64,000 nucleotides of DNA. It comes from Bradyrhizobium nivariense (GTDB taxonomy: Bacteria; Pseudomonadota; Alphaproteobacteria; Rhizobiales; Xanthobacteraceae). This document shows, piece by piece, positions 9,612 through 17,744 of the stretch. The notes under the pieces are model-generated. The model searched no databases. It saw nothing but the letters and a program-made list of their open reading frames with translations, and was not told the origin of the DNA. Location of the stretch: assembly GCF_029846715.1 (NCBI RefSeq), contig NZ_JARVWW010000004.1, positions 186,001 to 250,000 on the forward strand. The letters run 5' to 3'. Made by a program: the position numbers and the translations under genes. Each line of letters starts with the position of its first letter. The first letter of the stretch is position 1.

Positions 9612-10436
9612 ATGAACACCGCACGCATTGTCGTTCTCGTCATCGCGCTGGGCGCCGGCGGCGTCGCTGCGTATCTGGCGAGCGGCTATGACAACAGGCC
9701 CGCGCCCGTTCTCCCCGTCGCCGAGAAGCTGCCGACGGTTGAGGTCCTGGTCGCCAAGAACGACATCCAGCTCGGTCAAGCCGTGAAGCCCGAGGACCTG
9801 CAATGGCAGGCCTGGCCGGCGACGACCGCGAGCAGCGCCTTCATCCGCCGCGACAACAGGCCCGAGGCGCAGACCCAGATCGCAGGCTCGATCGCACGCG
9901 TGCCGTTGATGCAGGGCGAGCCGATCCGCGAGCAGAAGCTGGTCAAGGCCGAAGGCTCCGGCTTCATGGCCGCGATCCTGCCGTCGGGCATGCGCGCCGT
10001 CTCCACCGAAATTTCAGCCGAGACCGGCGCCGGCGGCTTCATCCTGCCGAACGATCGCGTCGACATCGTGCTGACCCGCCGCCTGAAGAATCCTGACGGC
10101 GCGAACAACAGCAACGGCCCGACCGGCGGTAACGACCTCGTCCTGTCCGAGGTCATCCTGACCAATATCCGCGTGCTCGCGATCGACCAGGCGCCGAAGG
10201 AAAAGGACGGCCAGAACGCCGTCGTCGGCAAGACCGTCACGCTCGAGCTCAGGCCCGATCAGGTCGCCACGCTGTCGGCCGCGCGCCAGGGCGGCACGCT
10301 GACACTCGCGCTGCGCAGCATTGTCGATGCCAACTCAGTCGACGGCACGCCCGAGGACCAGGCGATCAAGCGTCCCGGCGGCGTCAACGTGATCCGCTAC
10401 GGCGTGCAGGCACGGCAACTGACGTCACAGAAGTGA
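9612..10436 (+). CDS. cpaB: Flp pilus assembly protein CpaB (RcpC)
   Basis: Periplasmic protein anchored by an N-terminal signal-anchor (about residues 5-25) and carrying a SAF domain (about residues 45-115, with VEVLVAKNDIQLGQAVKPED). It assists secretin assembly in Tad/Flp pili. The 274-residue length is usual. It opens a same-strand cpaB-cpaC-cpaD-cpaE cluster, with cpaC starting 10 bases after its stop. Confidence 0.93.
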   Translation: MNTARIVVLVIALGAGGVAAYLASGYDNRPAPVLPVAEKLPTVEVLVAKNDIQLGQAVKPEDLQWQAWPATTASSAFIRRDNRPEAQTQIAGSIARVPLMQGEPIREQKLVKAEGSGFMAAILPSGMRAVSTEISAETGAGGFILPNDRVDIVLTRRLKNPDGANNSNGPTGGNDLVLSEVILTNIRVLAIDQAPKEKDGQNAVVGKTVTLELRPDQVATLSAARQGGTLTLALRSIVDANSVDGTPEDQAIKRPGGVNVIRYGVQARQLTSQK

Positions 10437-10446
10437 TGATGGGGAT

Positions 10447-11967
10447 ATGATGAACTACGGGGATGATCGGACGGGCATGCGCATTCGGGGGAAGCGCGCG
10501 CGCTCGTTCTGGACGGGGACGATGCTGATACTGGGGCTCCTCGCAGCTCCCGATGTCGTCAGCGCGGCAGATGCGCCGGTCGGCGACCAGGCGCCGATGC
10601 AGGCAGCGGATCTCGATGTGGCGCCGGTCGCGACGATCGCGCCGGCTAGGACGCGCTTCCTGTCGCTCGGCGTCGGCAAGTCCGCCGTCATCGACCTGCC
10701 GCGCGAGGTCAAGGACGTGCTGGTCGCCGATCCCAAGATCGCCAATGCGGTGATCCGCTCGGCCCAGCGCGCCTATATCATCGGCGGACAGGTCGGCCAG
10801 ACCAACGTCGTATTCTTCAGCGCCGACGGCCAGCAGGTCGCCGCCTACGACATCGCGGTGAAGCGCGACCTCAACGGCATGCGCGCGGCGCTGCGTCAGT
10901 CGCTGCCGGGCGTGCAGATCGAAGGCATCGGCGACAGCGTGATGCTGACCGGCTCGGTGTCGAGCCCGGTCGAGGCCCAGCAGGCCGGCGACGTCGCCGC
11001 GAAACTGGTCGGCGGCTCTGAGAAGGTCGTCAACAACATCGTCGTGCGCGGCCGCGACCAGGTGATGCTCAAGGTCGTCGTCGGCGAAGTGCGCCGCGAC
11101 ATCGTCAAGCAATTGGGCGTCGATCTCAGCGCCAGCCTGAATGCCGGCACGGCGGTCGTGAACTTCAACAATTCCAATCCGTTCTCGGTCTCGGGTGGCC
11201 CACTCGTCAGCAGCAACGGTCTAGGCGTCGCCGGCCTCACCAAGGGCGTCGCCACCGTCAGCGCCACGATGCGCGCGATGGAGAGCGCCGGCGTGATGCG
11301 GACGCTGGCGGAGCCGAGCCTGACGGCGATCTCCGGCGAGTCCGCCACTTTCATCGCCGGCGGCGAATTCCCGATCCCTGCGGGCTATTCCTGCGATCCG
11401 GTCACCCACGTCTGTACCACCCAGATTACCTACAAGAAGTTCGGCATCTCCCTGAACTTCACGCCGGTCGTGTTGAGCGAGGGACGCATCAGCCTGCGCG
11501 TGATGACCGAAGTCTCGGAGCTGTCGAATCAGAACGCTATCTCGGTGACACAGGCGGTGTCCGCGAGCTCGACCAGCTCAATCACCATCCCCTCGATCCA
11601 GACCCGCCGCGCCGAGACCACGCTCGAGATTCCCTCGGGCGGCTCGATGGCGATGGCCGGCCTGATCCAGCAGCAGACCAAGCAGGCGATCAACGGCCTG
11701 CCGGGCGTCGACCAGGTGCCGATCCTCGGCGCGCTGTTCCGCAGCCAGGACTACGTCAACAACGAGACCGAGCTGATGGTGATCGTGACGCCCTATGTGG
11801 TGCGCGCGGTGGCCCAGAAGGAATTGTCGCGGCCCGACGACGGCTTCGCGCCGGCCTCTGACGCCCAGACGGCGCTGCTCGGCCGCATGAACCGCCTCTA
11901 TGGCATCGCGCGCCGCGTCGATCCGATGGCAGGCACGCCCGGCGATTTCGGCTTCATCATCGACTGA
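10447..11967 (+). CDS. cpaC: Tad pilus outer-membrane secretin CpaC (RcpA)
   Basis: Type II/III secretion secretin family, forming the outer-membrane pore for Flp pilus export. An N-terminal signal segment (hydrophobic run ending VVSAADA) is followed by the pilus N-terminal domain, a BON-like domain around GVQIEGIGDSVMLTGSVSS, and the secretin domain with MRTLAEPSLTAISGESATF and the terminal VPILGALFRSQDYVNNETEL. The 506 residues match the family. The tandem ATGs at the start leave the first residues uncertain. Confidence 0.95.
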   Translation: MMNYGDDRTGMRIRGKRARSFWTGTMLILGLLAAPDVVSAADAPVGDQAPMQAADLDVAPVATIAPARTRFLSLGVGKSAVIDLPREVKDVLVADPKIANAVIRSAQRAYIIGGQVGQTNVVFFSADGQQVAAYDIAVKRDLNGMRAALRQSLPGVQIEGIGDSVMLTGSVSSPVEAQQAGDVAAKLVGGSEKVVNNIVVRGRDQVMLKVVVGEVRRDIVKQLGVDLSASLNAGTAVVNFNNSNPFSVSGGPLVSSNGLGVAGLTKGVATVSATMRAMESAGVMRTLAEPSLTAISGESATFIAGGEFPIPAGYSCDPVTHVCTTQITYKKFGISLNFTPVVLSEGRISLRVMTEVSELSNQNAISVTQAVSASSTSSITIPSIQTRRAETTLEIPSGGSMAMAGLIQQQTKQAINGLPGVDQVPILGALFRSQDYVNNETELMVIVTPYVVRAVAQKELSRPDDGFAPASDAQTALLGRMNRLYGIARRVDPMAGTPGDFGFIID

Positions 11968-12022
11968 GGCGAACGGGCGACCTGGGGAACGGGGCAAGAT
12001 AGGGGCAAGAGGGGATGAAGCG

Positions 12023-12757
12023 ATGACGAAGACCATGGCCGATCGACGTCGCAAGTTGAGCGTCGCGCTGGCGCTGACGGGGCTCTCCGTCATGCTGGGC
12101 GCCTGCAACACCACCGGCGAGATCGTCACCCAGACGGTGCCGACCGACTATCGCCAGCGCCACCCGATCGCGGTGCAGGAAGCCAAGAAGTCGATCGTGA
12201 TCTTCGTCGGCAAGGCTCGCGGCGGCCTCTCGGCCGCGCAACGCTCGGACGTCGCCGGCATTGCCCGGGACTGGGTCGGCGAAGGTACAGGCTCCGTCGT
12301 CGTCGACGTGCCCGTCGACGCCGCGAATTCGCGCGCGGCGGCAGCGACCTATCACGAAATCCGCTCCGTGCTCGCATCCGGCGGCGTCCCCTCGCGTGCC
12401 ATCGTCCAGCATTCCTATCGGCCCGAGGATCCCGGACTGCTGCCCACCATTCGCCTGAGCTATTCCCGGATCGCCGCGGTCGCCGGCCCCTGCGGGCTGT
12501 GGCCGGAGGATATCGGCCCCTCCATCCTCGACCCCGGCTACAACGAGAACCGGCCCTATTTCAATCTTGGCTGCGCCAGCCAGCGCAACCTCGCGGCGAT
12601 GATCGACAATCCGGCCGACCTCGAGCAACCGCGGTCCGAGACGCCGGCCTATAATGCACGGCGTGACATGGCCTTCGAGCGCTATCGCAAGGGCACGCCG
12701 ATCGCGACCGCCAATCCAGAGGCCGACAAGGCCAAACTCAGCGACACAGGCAGATGA
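12023..12757 (+). CDS. cpaD: CpaD family pilus assembly lipoprotein
   Basis: Outer-membrane-associated lipoprotein of Tad loci, thought to help the secretin. From the ATG at 12023 there are 244 residues, with a signal peptide ending in lipobox MLGAC (Cys28). The conserved C-terminal part contains CGLWPEDIG, YFNLGCASQRNLAAMIDNP and EQPRSETP, typical of CpaD. The stop overlaps the cpaE start (ATGA), indicating coupling. Confidence 0.92.
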   Translation: MTKTMADRRRKLSVALALTGLSVMLGACNTTGEIVTQTVPTDYRQRHPIAVQEAKKSIVIFVGKARGGLSAAQRSDVAGIARDWVGEGTGSVVVDVPVDAANSRAAAATYHEIRSVLASGGVPSRAIVQHSYRPEDPGLLPTIRLSYSRIAAVAGPCGLWPEDIGPSILDPGYNENRPYFNLGCASQRNLAAMIDNPADLEQPRSETPAYNARRDMAFERYRKGTPIATANPEADKAKLSDTGR

Positions 12758-14043
12758 CACGCGTCCACGACGAAGAAGCGGACGATCCGCAGCACCCCGA
12801 GGAACACATTGCGCCGGTTCCTCGCATCTCCGTGCAGGCCTTTTGCGAGACCGGGCAGACGCTCGCCGCGGTGACCGCGGCCGGGCAGGATCGCCGCCTC
12901 GCCAAGGCACACCTCACCGCCAAGGACGGCGGCCTCGCCGCGGCGATCGAAGTCTATGAAACGATGCCGACGCCGAACGTCATCGTGATCGAATCCGACG
13001 GCACGCGCGACATCCTCGAGGGGCTCGACGACCTCGCCGGCGTCTGCGATCCCGGCACCCGCGTGGTCGTGATCGGCAATCCCAACGACACCGCGCCCTA
13101 TCGCGAGCTGGTCCGCCGCGGCGTCAACGACTATGTGGTGGGACCGGTCGAAACGCTCGACGTCGTCCGCTCGATCTGCAGCCTGTTCTCGGCGTCCGAA
13201 GCCATCATCACCGGCCGCGTCATCGCGGTGGTCGGCGCCAAGGGCGGCGTCGGCGCCTCCACCGTCGCGCACAATGTGGCCTGGACCATCGCCCGTGACC
13301 TCGCGCTCGATTCCGTCGTGATCGATCTCGACCTCGCCTTCGGCACCGCGGGTCTCGACTACAACCAGGATCCGGTGCAGGGCATCGCCAACGCGGTGCT
13401 GTCGCAGGACCGGCCGGACACGGCGCTGATGGAGCGTCTTCTCTCCAAATGCACCGAGCGGCTCAGCCTGCTCGCCGCGCCCGCGACGCTCGACCGCGTC
13501 TACGATTTCGGCGCGGAGGCCTTCGACGCGGTGTTCGACACGCTGCGCATGACCACGCCCTGCATCGTGCTCGACGTTCCCCACCAATGGTCGGGCTGGA
13601 CGCGGCGCGCGCTGGTCAACGCGGACGACATCGTGATCGTGGCCGAGCCCGATCTTGCGAACCTGCGCAACACCAAGAACATGCTGAGCGTGTTGAAGGC
13701 GGCGCGGCCGAACGACCGGCCGCCGCTCTACTGCATCAACCAGGTCGGCATGCCCAAGCGGGCGGAGATCGAGGTCAAGGCATTCGCCAAGACCATGGAG
13801 AGCCAGCCGATCGCGGTGATCCCGTTCGATTCGAAGCTGTTCTCGACCGCGGCCAACAACGGCCAGATGATCGCGGAGGTCTCCAAGAGCCACCGCACCA
13901 CCGAGCTGTTCCAGAACATGGCGAACCGCCTCGCCGGGCGCGGCGAGGTGAAGAAGCCGAAGCGCTCGCTGCTCGGGCCGCTCCTGAAAAAGCTGAAGGG
14001 CAGGTCGGGGCGCGGGTCAGCCCCGCATCGCAAGGCATCCTGA
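12754..14043 (+). CDS. cpaE: CpaE, Tad pilus assembly ATPase of the MinD/ParA family
   Basis: Cytoplasmic protein with an N-terminal receiver-like domain lacking clear phosphorylation residues (about residues 60-145) and a deviant Walker A ATPase domain beginning AVVGAKGGVGASTVAHNVAW. It is thought to position or regulate the Tad machine. The Lys-rich C-terminal tail is normal. The motor gene cpaF usually follows; here the next gene is on the opposite strand, so the motor and platform genes must be elsewhere or absent. Confidence 0.93.
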   Translation: MTRVHDEEADDPQHPEEHIAPVPRISVQAFCETGQTLAAVTAAGQDRRLAKAHLTAKDGGLAAAIEVYETMPTPNVIVIESDGTRDILEGLDDLAGVCDPGTRVVVIGNPNDTAPYRELVRRGVNDYVVGPVETLDVVRSICSLFSASEAIITGRVIAVVGAKGGVGASTVAHNVAWTIARDLALDSVVIDLDLAFGTAGLDYNQDPVQGIANAVLSQDRPDTALMERLLSKCTERLSLLAAPATLDRVYDFGAEAFDAVFDTLRMTTPCIVLDVPHQWSGWTRRALVNADDIVIVAEPDLANLRNTKNMLSVLKAARPNDRPPLYCINQVGMPKRAEIEVKAFAKTMESQPIAVIPFDSKLFSTAANNGQMIAEVSKSHRTTELFQNMANRLAGRGEVKKPKRSLLGPLLKKLKGRSGRGSAPHRKAS

Positions 14044-14087
14044 CCAAGAGTCCTGACCAAGGCATCTTGACCCGCGCGGGCGGCGGG

Positions 14088-14873
14088 TTACTTGTCCGCC
14101 CGCTGCTGCTTCTTCACCAGCAACTGCCGCAGCGCCGTGACCTTTGCCGCCGCCTGATCCGGCGGCAGGTCGGCCTTCACGATGGTCTCGGCCTCGGTCT
14201 GCTTTCCTTCCAGTCCCAGCACGAGCGCGAGATTGGCGCGCACGCGGACATCGGCCGGATTGCGCTCATGCGCCCGGCGCATCGTTTCCTCTGCCCGCGG
14301 CAGATTGTTCTGGAGCATGTAGGACAGTCCGAGATTGGACAGCACCGACGGCTCGTCGGGCACGATCTTCAGCGCGGTGGCGTAGTATTGCTGCGCCTCC
14401 TCGTTGCGGCCGAGCTGATCGAGCGCGGCGCCCTGCGCCGACAGGATACGCCAGTCTGGATCTTCAGGCGAATGCGCCCGACCGAGGACGTCGAACGCCT
14501 GCTGGAAGTTGCCGCTGTCGGCGAGCGCGCGGCCATAGCCGGCGAGCAGCGCCTTGTTGGTGGAATGGGCCAGCACGGCCTGCTCCAGCACCGCAAGTGC
14601 CTGCGCGCGCTGACCGGTCTGGCGCAGCGCCTTGCCGTATTCGAGCGCGACGTTGGGATCGCCAGGCTTGGCGCGATAGCGCTCGCGCAGCGCGTCCATG
14701 TCCGGCTTCATGTCCGGCTTGGCGTCGGCCTTGCCAGCCGTTTCCGACCTTCCGCCGAGCGCACCGGTGATGTCCTCGATGCCCATGGTCTGACAGCCGC
14801 CGAGAGCCAGGATCAGAAGCGCGGAAAACAGATATCTCGCCGGAGGAGAGGCAACGGACAAACGCTTGGACAT
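14088..14873 (-). CDS. tadD: TadD-like tetratricopeptide-repeat lipoprotein
   Basis: The 261-residue protein has a lipoprotein signal (ILALGGC, Cys27) followed by about five TPR motifs such as DPNVALEYGKALRQTGQRAQ and EPSVLSNLGLSYMLQNNLP. TadD is a TPR lipoprotein needed for Flp pilus assembly. Position directly after cpaE, in convergent orientation, supports this, but TPR lipoproteins are diverse. The gene has its own promoter region upstream of 14873. Confidence 0.75.
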   Translation of the reverse strand: MSKRLSVASPPARYLFSALLILALGGCQTMGIEDITGALGGRSETAGKADAKPDMKPDMDALRERYRAKPGDPNVALEYGKALRQTGQRAQALAVLEQAVLAHSTNKALLAGYGRALADSGNFQQAFDVLGRAHSPEDPDWRILSAQGAALDQLGRNEEAQQYYATALKIVPDEPSVLSNLGLSYMLQNNLPRAEETMRRAHERNPADVRVRANLALVLGLEGKQTEAETIVKADLPPDQAAAKVTALRQLLVKKQQRADK

Positions 14874-14952
14874 ACTCTGATCACTCGGCGACTGATCAGA
14901 GATGCTTACCGATTAACGCTAAGGTCCCGTTAAGGCGGGGCGCTTCTGTAGC

Positions 14953-15198
14953 TTAGTCAGTGAATTCAGCGCCGAATTCGCAGCCGATGCGCCAGCGCAG
15001 GCGACACTGGCGGGAATAGTCGGGCGCGAAGATGATAGTGAATTGCGGCGGCACTTCCAGAAACTCGGCCACCACTTTCACGCCGCCATCCGAAATATCC
15101 GTGATCGTGCAGTCCCGCGGCAGCGAGCCCGCGCCAAAATGAATCTTGGCAAGCCGGGTGCACATCCGTCGTTCGCTTCTCCGGCGATTTGCAAGCAT
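14953..15198 (-). CDS. PilZ domain protein, small
   Basis: An 81-residue single-domain protein. RRRSERR near the N-terminus and DISDGGVKV about 27 residues later match the two-part cyclic-di-GMP binding signature of PilZ (RxxxR, then D/NxSxxG). It likely acts as a c-di-GMP receptor. Its neighbourhood of pilus genes hints at surface motility or attachment, but this is inference. A longer overlapping frame (to 15211) is a shadow. Confidence 0.8.
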   Translation of the reverse strand: MLANRRRSERRMCTRLAKIHFGAGSLPRDCTITDISDGGVKVVAEFLEVPPQFTIIFAPDYSRQCRLRWRIGCEFGAEFTD

Positions 15199-15425
15199 TT
15201 GAATTGTTCACCCGTTAGACCACGGCCCATCCCGCAGCCTTAGGAGTAGCGGACATTCGTTGGAATGTGCTGAGGAGAGCCGCTGGCATTCGAGGCGTAG
15301 TGTCTTGGTCGTGTTTACGATTGGTTAGGGCCGCCCAGCCCCTGGGACATGTTCCCGTATTGTTCTTGCAAGAACTGTCCCGCTCTGCTACCCCTAATTG
15401 TGCAAGAGGGCAGGCTGGTTCGAGC

Positions 15426-16964
15426 ATGGTTCAGCGGGTTTCTACCGTCGCCTTTGAGGGGATCGAGGCCCGCGCGGTCGACGTGCAGGTGCAGGTCGCG
15501 CCGGGTCTGCCGGCCTTCGCGATCGTCGGTCTCCCCGACAAGGCGGTGTCGGAGGCGCGCGAGCGGGTGCGCTCGGCGCTGATCGCCTCGGGGCTGGCGC
15601 TGCCGGCGCGGCGGATCACCGTCAATCTCGCGCCCGCCGATCTGCCCAAGGAGGGCAGCCATTATGACCTGCCGATCGCGCTCGGGCTGATGGGGGCGAT
15701 CGGCGCGATCCCGCCGGATGCGCTGACCGGCTTCACCGTTCTGGGCGAGCTTGGCCTCGACGGATCAATCGCGCCGGTGGCCGGTGTTCTTCCCGCCGCG
15801 ATCGGCGCCAATGCGCGCGAGGAGGGGCTGATCTGTCCGGCAGCTTGCGGCTCGGAAGCGGCATGGGCGAGCCCGGACATCCAGATCATCGCCGCAAGTT
15901 CGCTCATCCAGATCGCCAACCACTTCAAGGGAACGCAGGTGCTGTCGCGGCCTGTGCCGAAGGTGCATGAAGCCGCCGCCTCGCCGCTCGACCTGCGCGA
16001 CATCAAGGGACAGGAGAGCGCCAAGCGGGCGCTGGAGATCGCGGCCGCCGGCGGGCATCATCTGCTCATGATCGGCGCGCCCGGCGCCGGCAAATCGATG
16101 CTGGCGGCACGCCTGCCTTCGATCCTGCCACCGCTGTCACCCGGCGAGTTGCTCGAGGTGTCGATGATCGCCTCCGTCGCCGGCGAGATCGAGGGCGGCG
16201 CGCTGACGGCGCGGCGGCCGTTCCGCTCGCCGCATCATTCCGCCAGCATGGCCGCGCTCACCGGCGGCGGCATGCGCGCAAGGCCCGGCGAAATCTCGCT
16301 CGCGCATCAGGGCGTGCTGTTTCTCGACGAGCTCCCCGAGTTCGATCCGCGCGTGCTGGATTCGCTGCGCCAGCCGCTGGAGAACGGCGAGGTCTCGGTG
16401 TCCCGCGCCAATCACCGCGTCACTTACCCCGCCCGCTTCATGCTGGTCGCGGCGATGAATCCCTGCCGCTGCGGCAATGCGTTCGAGCCCGGCTATGCCT
16501 GCAAGCGCGGCCGCATCGATCGCTGCGCGGGTGACTATCAGGCCCGCATCTCGGGGCCACTGATGGACCGCATCGACTTGCGCATAGAGGTTCCCGCAGT
16601 GACCGCGGCCGACCTGATCCTGCCGCCGCCGGCAGAAGGCTCGGCCGAAGTTGCCGCGCGCGTGGCCGCGGCGCGCAACATCCAGCTCGCGCGCTACGCG
16701 GATGCCGGCCTGCCGAAGGTTCGCACCAATGCAGAAGCGCCGGCCTCGGTGCTGGAGGAGATCGCCAAGCCGGATGCGCAAGGCCAAAAGCTGCTGCGCG
16801 ACGCCGCCGAGACCATGCGGCTGTCGGCGCGCGGCTATCACCGCGTGCTACGGGTGGCGCGCACGCTCGCCGACCTCGACGGCGCCGACAAGATCGGCCG
16901 GCTGCATCTCGCCGAGGCGCTGTCCTACCGCGCGCTCGCAGAGGATGTACGCCAGATGGCGTGA
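15426..16964 (+). CDS. comM: YifB/ComM family Mg-chelatase-like AAA ATPase
   Basis: AAA+ ATPase of the ComM group, a helicase promoting branch migration during natural transformation in some bacteria. From the ATG at 15426 the 512 residues include an N-terminal Lon-like domain (AFEGIEARAVDVQVQVAPGL, VGLPDKAVSEARERV), Walker A IGAPGAGKSMLAARLPSILP, Walker B GVLFLDELPEF, and a C-terminal Mg-chelatase subdomain with a CxxC-type cluster (MNPCRCG, CAGDYQARISGP). The upstream frame to 15267 is not conserved. Competence function here is unproven. Confidence 0.93.
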   Translation: MVQRVSTVAFEGIEARAVDVQVQVAPGLPAFAIVGLPDKAVSEARERVRSALIASGLALPARRITVNLAPADLPKEGSHYDLPIALGLMGAIGAIPPDALTGFTVLGELGLDGSIAPVAGVLPAAIGANAREEGLICPAACGSEAAWASPDIQIIAASSLIQIANHFKGTQVLSRPVPKVHEAAASPLDLRDIKGQESAKRALEIAAAGGHHLLMIGAPGAGKSMLAARLPSILPPLSPGELLEVSMIASVAGEIEGGALTARRPFRSPHHSASMAALTGGGMRARPGEISLAHQGVLFLDELPEFDPRVLDSLRQPLENGEVSVSRANHRVTYPARFMLVAAMNPCRCGNAFEPGYACKRGRIDRCAGDYQARISGPLMDRIDLRIEVPAVTAADLILPPPAEGSAEVAARVAAARNIQLARYADAGLPKVRTNAEAPASVLEEIAKPDAQGQKLLRDAAETMRLSARGYHRVLRVARTLADLDGADKIGRLHLAEALSYRALAEDVRQMA

Positions 16965-17074
16965 GCGTCACACGCATCAACCCGGCGGTAACGAGTTTCC
17001 TTTACGCTCTGCAAACCATAAGGCCCATCGGTTCCCGCCACGAGTTTCCCCCGGGGCCTGGCGAGTAGCGTGTC

Positions 17075-17542
17075 ATGTTGCGTTTCAAGGTCCTGGCCTC
17101 GGTTATTCCCCTGCTCGCGGCTGCGGTGTTTGCCCGCAGTGAGATCGGATCGGTCTCGCATCCCTGCATCGCATTAGGCGACACCTCGGTCGAGCTGACG
17201 TCCCTGTTCTGGACCGCCGGCGTGCATGTCGCCTTCACCGATGATCCCGCTCGCGCGACGGTGCGGGTTCAGATCACCGAGGATGCGGATGCGGCAGACT
17301 TCGCCGTCGTCGACGACGGCCTCGGTTCGGAATCGGAGACCTGCCAGGCCAGCCCTTCGACCAGTCTGATCTCGATTGCCGCGCAGCCCGTCGACGGCGG
17401 TCAGGTGATCTATCTCTCCACCGAGGGGCCGGCGGATTACCGCGTCTATGTGCGCTCGAAGACGTTCTCGCAGCGCGAGGCGGCGGCGCTGATCGTCGGC
17501 GCCCGCGGCGGCCACCGCCATCTCCAGGCCGCCTCACTCTAG
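17075..17542 (+). CDS. Hypothetical secreted protein
   Basis: A 155-residue protein I do not recognise. It starts with a signal peptide (MLRFKVLASVIPLLAAAVFA) and the mature part is small and beta-rich in appearance, with two Cys residues (in SHPCIALG and ETCQAS) that could form a disulfide. It ends in a His/Arg-containing tail. It sits alone between comM and a histidine kinase gene. Codon use looks like its neighbours, so it is probably real and vertically inherited. Confidence 0.7.
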   Translation: MLRFKVLASVIPLLAAAVFARSEIGSVSHPCIALGDTSVELTSLFWTAGVHVAFTDDPARATVRVQITEDADAADFAVVDDGLGSESETCQASPSTSLISIAAQPVDGGQVIYLSTEGPADYRVYVRSKTFSQREAAALIVGARGGHRHLQAASL

Positions 17543-17552
17543 ATTGTTGTTT

Positions 17553-17622
17553 GAGCATGATCCTTCCGGAAAACCGCTGCACACTTTGCGCTAACGCGGC
17601 CTTCCGGGTCCGGATCATGCTC
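17553..17622. repeat. GAGCATGATCC palindromic intergenic element
   Basis: GAGCATGATCC near the left end and GGATCATGCTC at the right end are reverse complements, with internal TTCCGGAAAACC and CTTCCGGGTCC pairing partly. It matches a palindrome family common in Rhizobiales genomes. It lies between the secreted protein and the histidine kinase gene and could fold in the 3' end of the former transcript. Confidence 0.8.
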
Positions 17623-17744
17623 TGAGCCGTTAACGCCTCGTCAACCCTGTTTGGAGGCGGTCCCAATACCTCAAGCTGTTCGCAAGGTCGGCGGGACATC
17701 GTCGTTTACAGCGAGCGCAGGGTTTTAGGAAAACAGTCGGGTCG

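Noticed and set aside
9449..9691. Possible small ORF upstream of cpaB (80 codons)
   Set aside because: No prepilin signature (such as a Gly cleavage site before a hydrophobic helix), and it overlaps the cpaB start.
12682..13893. Long minus-strand ORF opposite cpaE
   Set aside because: Antisense to a well-supported gene, biased composition, no motifs.
13449..14933. Plus-strand ORF of 494 codons spanning the cpaE end and the TadD-like gene
   Set aside because: Shifted frame of cpaE followed by antisense of the TPR gene; Arg-rich and without domains.
17632..17646. CtrA-like TTAA-N7-TCAA before the histidine kinase gene
   Set aside because: One mismatch and no supporting evidence.
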